Of a stretch of DNA of 9,744 nucleotides, positions 6,624 to 9,744 are shown piece by piece. The notes under the pieces are model-generated. The model saw nothing but the letters and a program-made list of their open reading frames with translations. It did not search any database and was not told the DNA's origin. Both the position numbers and the translations under genes were made by a program. The number at the start of each line of letters is the position of its first letter. Position 1 is the stretch's first letter. The DNA is taken from contig RFHL01000326.1 in assembly GCA_003696875.1 (NCBI GenBank), positions 1-9,744 of the forward strand, read 5' to 3'. The DNA comes from Bacteroidota bacterium. Its GTDB lineage: Bacteria; Bacteroidota; Bacteroidia; J057.

Positions 6624-9600
6624 TTACTGAAAGCGCTCAAGGAGTTGCTTGAAGCGAGGATCTTCCTGATAGGCTTCATAGGCCTTATCCTGAGTGAGTT
6701 CCATGGTGGGATACTCGTTTTCCAAGGCCAGTTCGATGTGTTGGAAGAAAAGCTCGTCTTCCTCCTGGCGGGCATAGATCTTGGCGAGTGTGCCATAGCG
6801 CAGCCCTTCGTCTGGCTTGATTTCCAGAGAGCGCTCGATGTCCTCTATCGCCTCCTGGTAGCGACGCTGCATAAAGTAGATAAAGCCACGATAGTACCAG
6901 GCGTCGGCCAGACGGGGATCATTTTCCACCGCCAGGGAGTAATTGCGAATCGCGCTGGGGTAATTTCCAGCCTTGCGAAAGAGGTCTCCCAAGTTGTTGT
7001 AGGCCTGGGCATGCCGGCGATCCAGGCGAATGGCTTCGTTGAAGTCGCGGACGGCCCCGTCAAAGTCTTCTTTGATCACCTTAATCTCGCCTCGCTTGTT
7101 ATAAGCATCCGCATAGCGCGGATTAAGGCGAATAGCCTCGTTGTAGGCCAGCAGGGCCTGGTCATAGGCCTCCAGACCTTGTTGCAGCACTCCCTGGCTA
7201 TAGTAGGCATCCGGCAGATTCGGATCCAGATCCAGGGCTTTGGTGAAGTCTTCTAAGGCTTGATTCACTTTGCCCATCTCGCGATAGAGGAGGCCGCGGA
7301 GGCAGTAGGTACGGGCGCTATCGGGCTGCTGCCGGATCACACGATTGTAATCTACCAGGGCTTGGTTGAGCTGCCCCAGCTCCTGGTACACCACGCCCCG
7401 CTGCAGGAGCGGCTTCATGCCTTTGGCCCCCAGGCTGATGGCCTGGGAGAGGTCCTCAAGGGCAGATTGTGGATCATTTTCCTGAATGGCCAGCGCGGCC
7501 CGACGCAAATAGGCGGTGGTGTCCTGCGCTTGCAGTTGAACTGCGGACGTATAGGCTTCTTGCGCTTTCTCGACCTCTCCCCGATCTCGATAGATATCGC
7601 CAAGCAAGAGATAGGGCTCTGGTAGCAGGGTCCCCCACTCCAGGGCTTCCTCGAAATCTCTCCGGGCGGTATTGGGGCTTTGGCCGGCCATGTAAGCCAT
7701 TCCCCGGTACACATAGGCATCGGCCAGGGTCTTGTCCAGGTTGATCGCCCGGCTCAGGTCTCGGCGTGCGGATACATCGTCGCCCTGGGCCAGATATACC
7801 CGACCTCGTACCAGGTACGCTTGGGCATAGCGGCGGTCCAGTTGGAGGGCTGTATCGGCATAGGCCAGAGCCGCGTCATACTGTCCCTGCTCAAGAGCCA
7901 GCAAGCTGCGATAGTAGAAAGGAAGGGGATCTTCCTTATCCAGTACAGTTGCGGCTTCAAAGTCGGCCTGGGCAGAGTCGGTCTGTCCCAGCTTGCTCCA
8001 AGCCTCCCCCCGCAGGCAGTAAGCCTGCGCGTGGCCGGGCTGCCGGTTGATAAGCTCGGAGTAGTCGCTGACCGCGGCACGGTACGCGCCTGTCGCCACT
8101 TGCAACTGCCCCCGCAGCAGCCAGGCTTCGCCATAGGCAGGGCGGAGCCGCAGGGCTTCGGAGAGGTCCGAAATCGCTGCGTCCAGGGCGTTAAGCTGTC
8201 GGTGGGCCAGGGCCCTGGCATAATAGGCCTCTGCCACGGGCGTCCCTTCTATGACACGGGTATAGGCCTTGACGGCCTCCCCCCAGGCCTCCTCTTCGCG
8301 CAATATATCGCCCCGGAACAGTAGGGCCGGGGTATAGGTAGGGTCAAAAGCCAGCGCCTGATCAATGTCGGCATAGGCCTGTGTCTGGTTGCGGCGCTGG
8401 TAATGCCAGCGAGCCCGCAGGTAATAAGCCTCGACGTAGGACGAATCCAGTGTGAGGGCCCGGTCATAGTCCCGCTTGGCGTCATAAGGCCGGCTGATCT
8501 CGGCAAACGTACGTCCTCGGCCTACATAGGCCGGTACCAGATCGGGATACTCCCGGATGAGGCCATTGTAGTCGGACAGGGCCTGCATCGGGTCGCCCAG
8601 GCTGAGATAAAGGGCGCTGCGGCTGAGTCGCGCCGGGATCAGTCCCGGATCGATGGACAGGGCCCGCTCGTAGTCGGCCAGGGCAGAGTCGGCCAGACCC
8701 AGCCGCTGCCGCAAGGCAGCGCGGGCGAGATAGCGGTCCGGGTCGTTGGGCTGGGCCTGGATCAACTCATCGTAATACTGCTCGGCCTGTGCATACTGCC
8801 CCGACTGCTCATAGCAGGTGGTTAGCTTGGCGGATAGAAGATGGCGCACAGCCCGGTGGTCGGCCTCAATCCGACCCAGCAGATCAATTGCGGCATCGTA
8901 ATCCCCTTGTTGCATGCGGCGGTCGGCCAGGGCCCAGTACAGGATGGCATCAATATTCTGTAGCAGGGGAGTCGCCTCGCCGGCAAGATCCGCCACCCGT
9001 AGATGGCGAAAATCCTCTGAACCTAGCAGAAAGGCTTGTTCGCCTGACCCTCCCGGGCTGTAGTAGCGCACGTCTACTACTTGCTCACCACTTGTCTCTT
9101 CACGGTAATAGTGTCCCCACACGACGAGGTCGGCTTGGCATACGCCGGCCATGTCTTGCAGCAGTGGCTCGTCTTTGCCACAGGCGCGGAGCAATTTGGT
9201 GCGCTTGGTGGTAACTGTCAGGCCTTCTGCTTCGATCAGGTCGCGGATGTGTGCCTCAATGCGATCCTGATACATGGGGTCGACCTCAGTGCAGGAGGGA
9301 TAGTTCTGAAAGGGGAGCAGGAGTACCCGGTAGCGCGGATCGCCATCGGAGAAAGGACAGTCCTGAGATGCGTCCGCGGTGGGTCCTCCGGAAAACCAGT
9401 TCCGCATCGAAGGGAAGACCAGCATCAACAGACCGAAGAAGGCGACTACACCCATGAGGCCGTAGAGACCCTTTCGTAGGCGGAGCGGCCATGCCGACGG
9501 GACTTCTGGCTCCGGGGCTACCCGTGGCTTTTTGATCGGTCGCCGCCGGCCGGGCTTGCGCCGTGGGCGAGGGGATTCGGGCTGATGGTATGACCATTCG

Positions 9601-9744
9601 CCACCCAGGGGCTTCTCCTCCGGGGCGTCTTCGGGCTCAGGCTGTTCCTCGTCGGCGGGCAGCTTTTCCTCCGGGGCGTCTTCGGGCTCAGGCTGTTCCT
9701 CGCCGGTGGGCAGCTTTTCCTCCGGGGCGTCTTCGAGCTCAGGC
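6624..9744 (-). CDS. Membrane-anchored TPR protein with TolB/CsgG-like module (5' end outside the window)
   Basis: The frame is open from the TAA at 6624-6626 to the right edge, so at least 1,039 aa are visible and the N-terminus is missing. The ATG at 9455 is not the likely start, because it falls inside the membrane helix. From N to C there are acidic Pro/Glu-rich 17-residue repeats (9744-9609), a basic belt PRPRRKPGRRRPIKKPR (about 9523-9573), and one hydrophobic helix (about 9414-9470). A compact domain follows (about 8952-9335), with YRVLLLPFQN near its start and ADLVVWGHYYRE near its end, resembling the TolB/CsgG N-terminal fold and carrying several cysteines. About 22 TPR units of 34 residues (8948 to about 6720) come next, then a C-terminal DPRFKQLLERF as in many TPR proteins. 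The positive-inside rule puts the acidic repeats in the cytoplasm and the TPR array in the periplasm. TPRs suggest a scaffold or receptor; function and any N-terminal output domain are unknown. Confidence 0.85.
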   Translation of the reverse strand, partial: PELEDAPEEKLPTGEEQPEPEDAPEEKLPADEEQPEPEDAPEEKPLGGEWSYHQPESPRPRRKPGRRRPIKKPRVAPEPEVPSAWPLRLRKGLYGLMGVVAFFGLLMLVFPSMRNWFSGGPTADASQDCPFSDGDPRYRVLLLPFQNYPSCTEVDPMYQDRIEAHIRDLIEAEGLTVTTKRTKLLRACGKDEPLLQDMAGVCQADLVVWGHYYREETSGEQVVDVRYYSPGGSGEQAFLLGSEDFRHLRVADLAGEATPLLQNIDAILYWALADRRMQQGDYDAAIDLLGRIEADHRAVRHLLSAKLTTCYEQSGQYAQAEQYYDELIQAQPNDPDRYLARAALRQRLGLADSALADYERALSIDPGLIPARLSRSALYLSLGDPMQALSDYNGLIREYPDLVPAYVGRGRTFAEISRPYDAKRDYDRALTLDSSYVEAYYLRARWHYQRRNQTQAYADIDQALAFDPTYTPALLFRGDILREEEAWGEAVKAYTRVIEGTPVAEAYYARALAHRQLNALDAAISDLSEALRLRPAYGEAWLLRGQLQVATGAYRAAVSDYSELINRQPGHAQAYCLRGEAWSKLGQTDSAQADFEAATVLDKEDPLPFYYRSLLALEQGQYDAALAYADTALQLDRRYAQAYLVRGRVYLAQGDDVSARRDLSRAINLDKTLADAYVYRGMAYMAGQSPNTARRDFEEALEWGTLLPEPYLLLGDIYRDRGEVEKAQEAYTSAVQLQAQDTTAYLRRAALAIQENDPQSALEDLSQAISLGAKGMKPLLQRGVVYQELGQLNQALVDYNRVIRQQPDSARTYCLRGLLYREMGKVNQALEDFTKALDLDPNLPDAYYSQGVLQQGLEAYDQALLAYNEAIRLNPRYADAYNKRGEIKVIKEDFDGAVRDFNEAIRLDRRHAQAYNNLGDLFRKAGNYPSAIRNYSLAVENDPRLADAWYYRGFIYFMQRRYQEAIEDIERSLEIKPDEGLRYGTLAKIYARQEEDELFFQHIELALENEYPTMELTQDKAYEAYQEDPRFKQLLERFQ
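9609..9744 (-). repeat. 51-nt in-frame tandem repeat (acidic PEDAPEEKLP unit), continuing off the window
   Basis: Units at 9609-9659, 9660-9710 and 9711-9744 (partial) repeat with a period of 51 nt and only a few mismatches. The encoded 17-residue unit is EEKLP-x-x-EEQPEPEDAP. The units are nearly identical in DNA as well as in protein, which suggests recent expansion by slippage or unequal recombination. A multiple of three preserves the frame, so the copy number may vary between strains. It encodes a flexible acidic linker just before the basic belt and membrane helix of the TPR protein. Confidence 0.85.

Noticed and set aside
6720..8948. Repetitive DNA pattern with a period of about 102 nt
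   Set aside because: It is the protein-level TPR periodicity (34 codons). The units have diverged at DNA level, so this is not a separate DNA repeat array or CRISPR.

Overview
The window reads as a GC-rich member of the Bacteroidota, probably near the Saprospiria or a related environmental lineage. Three things point there. The HMG-CoA lyase and the signal-peptide-free NodB-type deacetylase are of forms I associate with that phylum. The copper P-type ATPase has the cysteine-rich N-terminal module found on CcoI/FixI proteins. One promoter matches the Bacteroidota -33/-7 consensus (TTTG, then TAnnTTTG). Shine-Dalgarno sequences are largely absent. The phylum call rests on protein and promoter style, not on a marker gene.

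Layout: (i) 91-1606, plus strand: a divergent HMG-CoA lyase followed 7 nt later by a polysaccharide deacetylase-like protein. (ii) 1595-2892, minus strand: two tandem, translationally coupled CoA-type NUDIX hydrolases whose last codons overlap the deacetylase tail-to-tail. They have a promoter of their own in the 42-nt gap before them. (iii) 2935-5394, minus strand: a CcoI/CopA2-type Cu+ ATPase with a probable TTG start. (iv) 5395-5696: a 302-nt divergent control region with an FNR/CRP-like box, an interrupted inverted repeat and a perfect 13-nt dyad. (v) 5697-6590, plus strand: a two-domain universal stress protein. (vi) 6624 to the right edge, minus strand: a very large membrane-anchored TPR protein whose N-terminus lies outside the window. 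It has acidic tandem repeats, a basic belt, one transmembrane helix, a TolB/CsgG-like module and about 22 TPR units.

Working together: the ATPase (copper delivery to high-affinity heme-copper oxidase) and the stress protein diverge from a shared region with an FNR-like site, so joint control by oxygen or redox state is plausible. HMG-CoA lyase makes acetyl-CoA and acetoacetate, and CoA-type NUDIX enzymes degrade CoA derivatives, so both ends of the convergent pair touch acyl-CoA metabolism; that link is only inferred. The large TPR protein is the least explained element and the best candidate for something undescribed, but its N-terminal output domain, if it has one, cannot be seen here. No tRNA, rRNA, insertion sequence, CRISPR array or phage gene was recognised.
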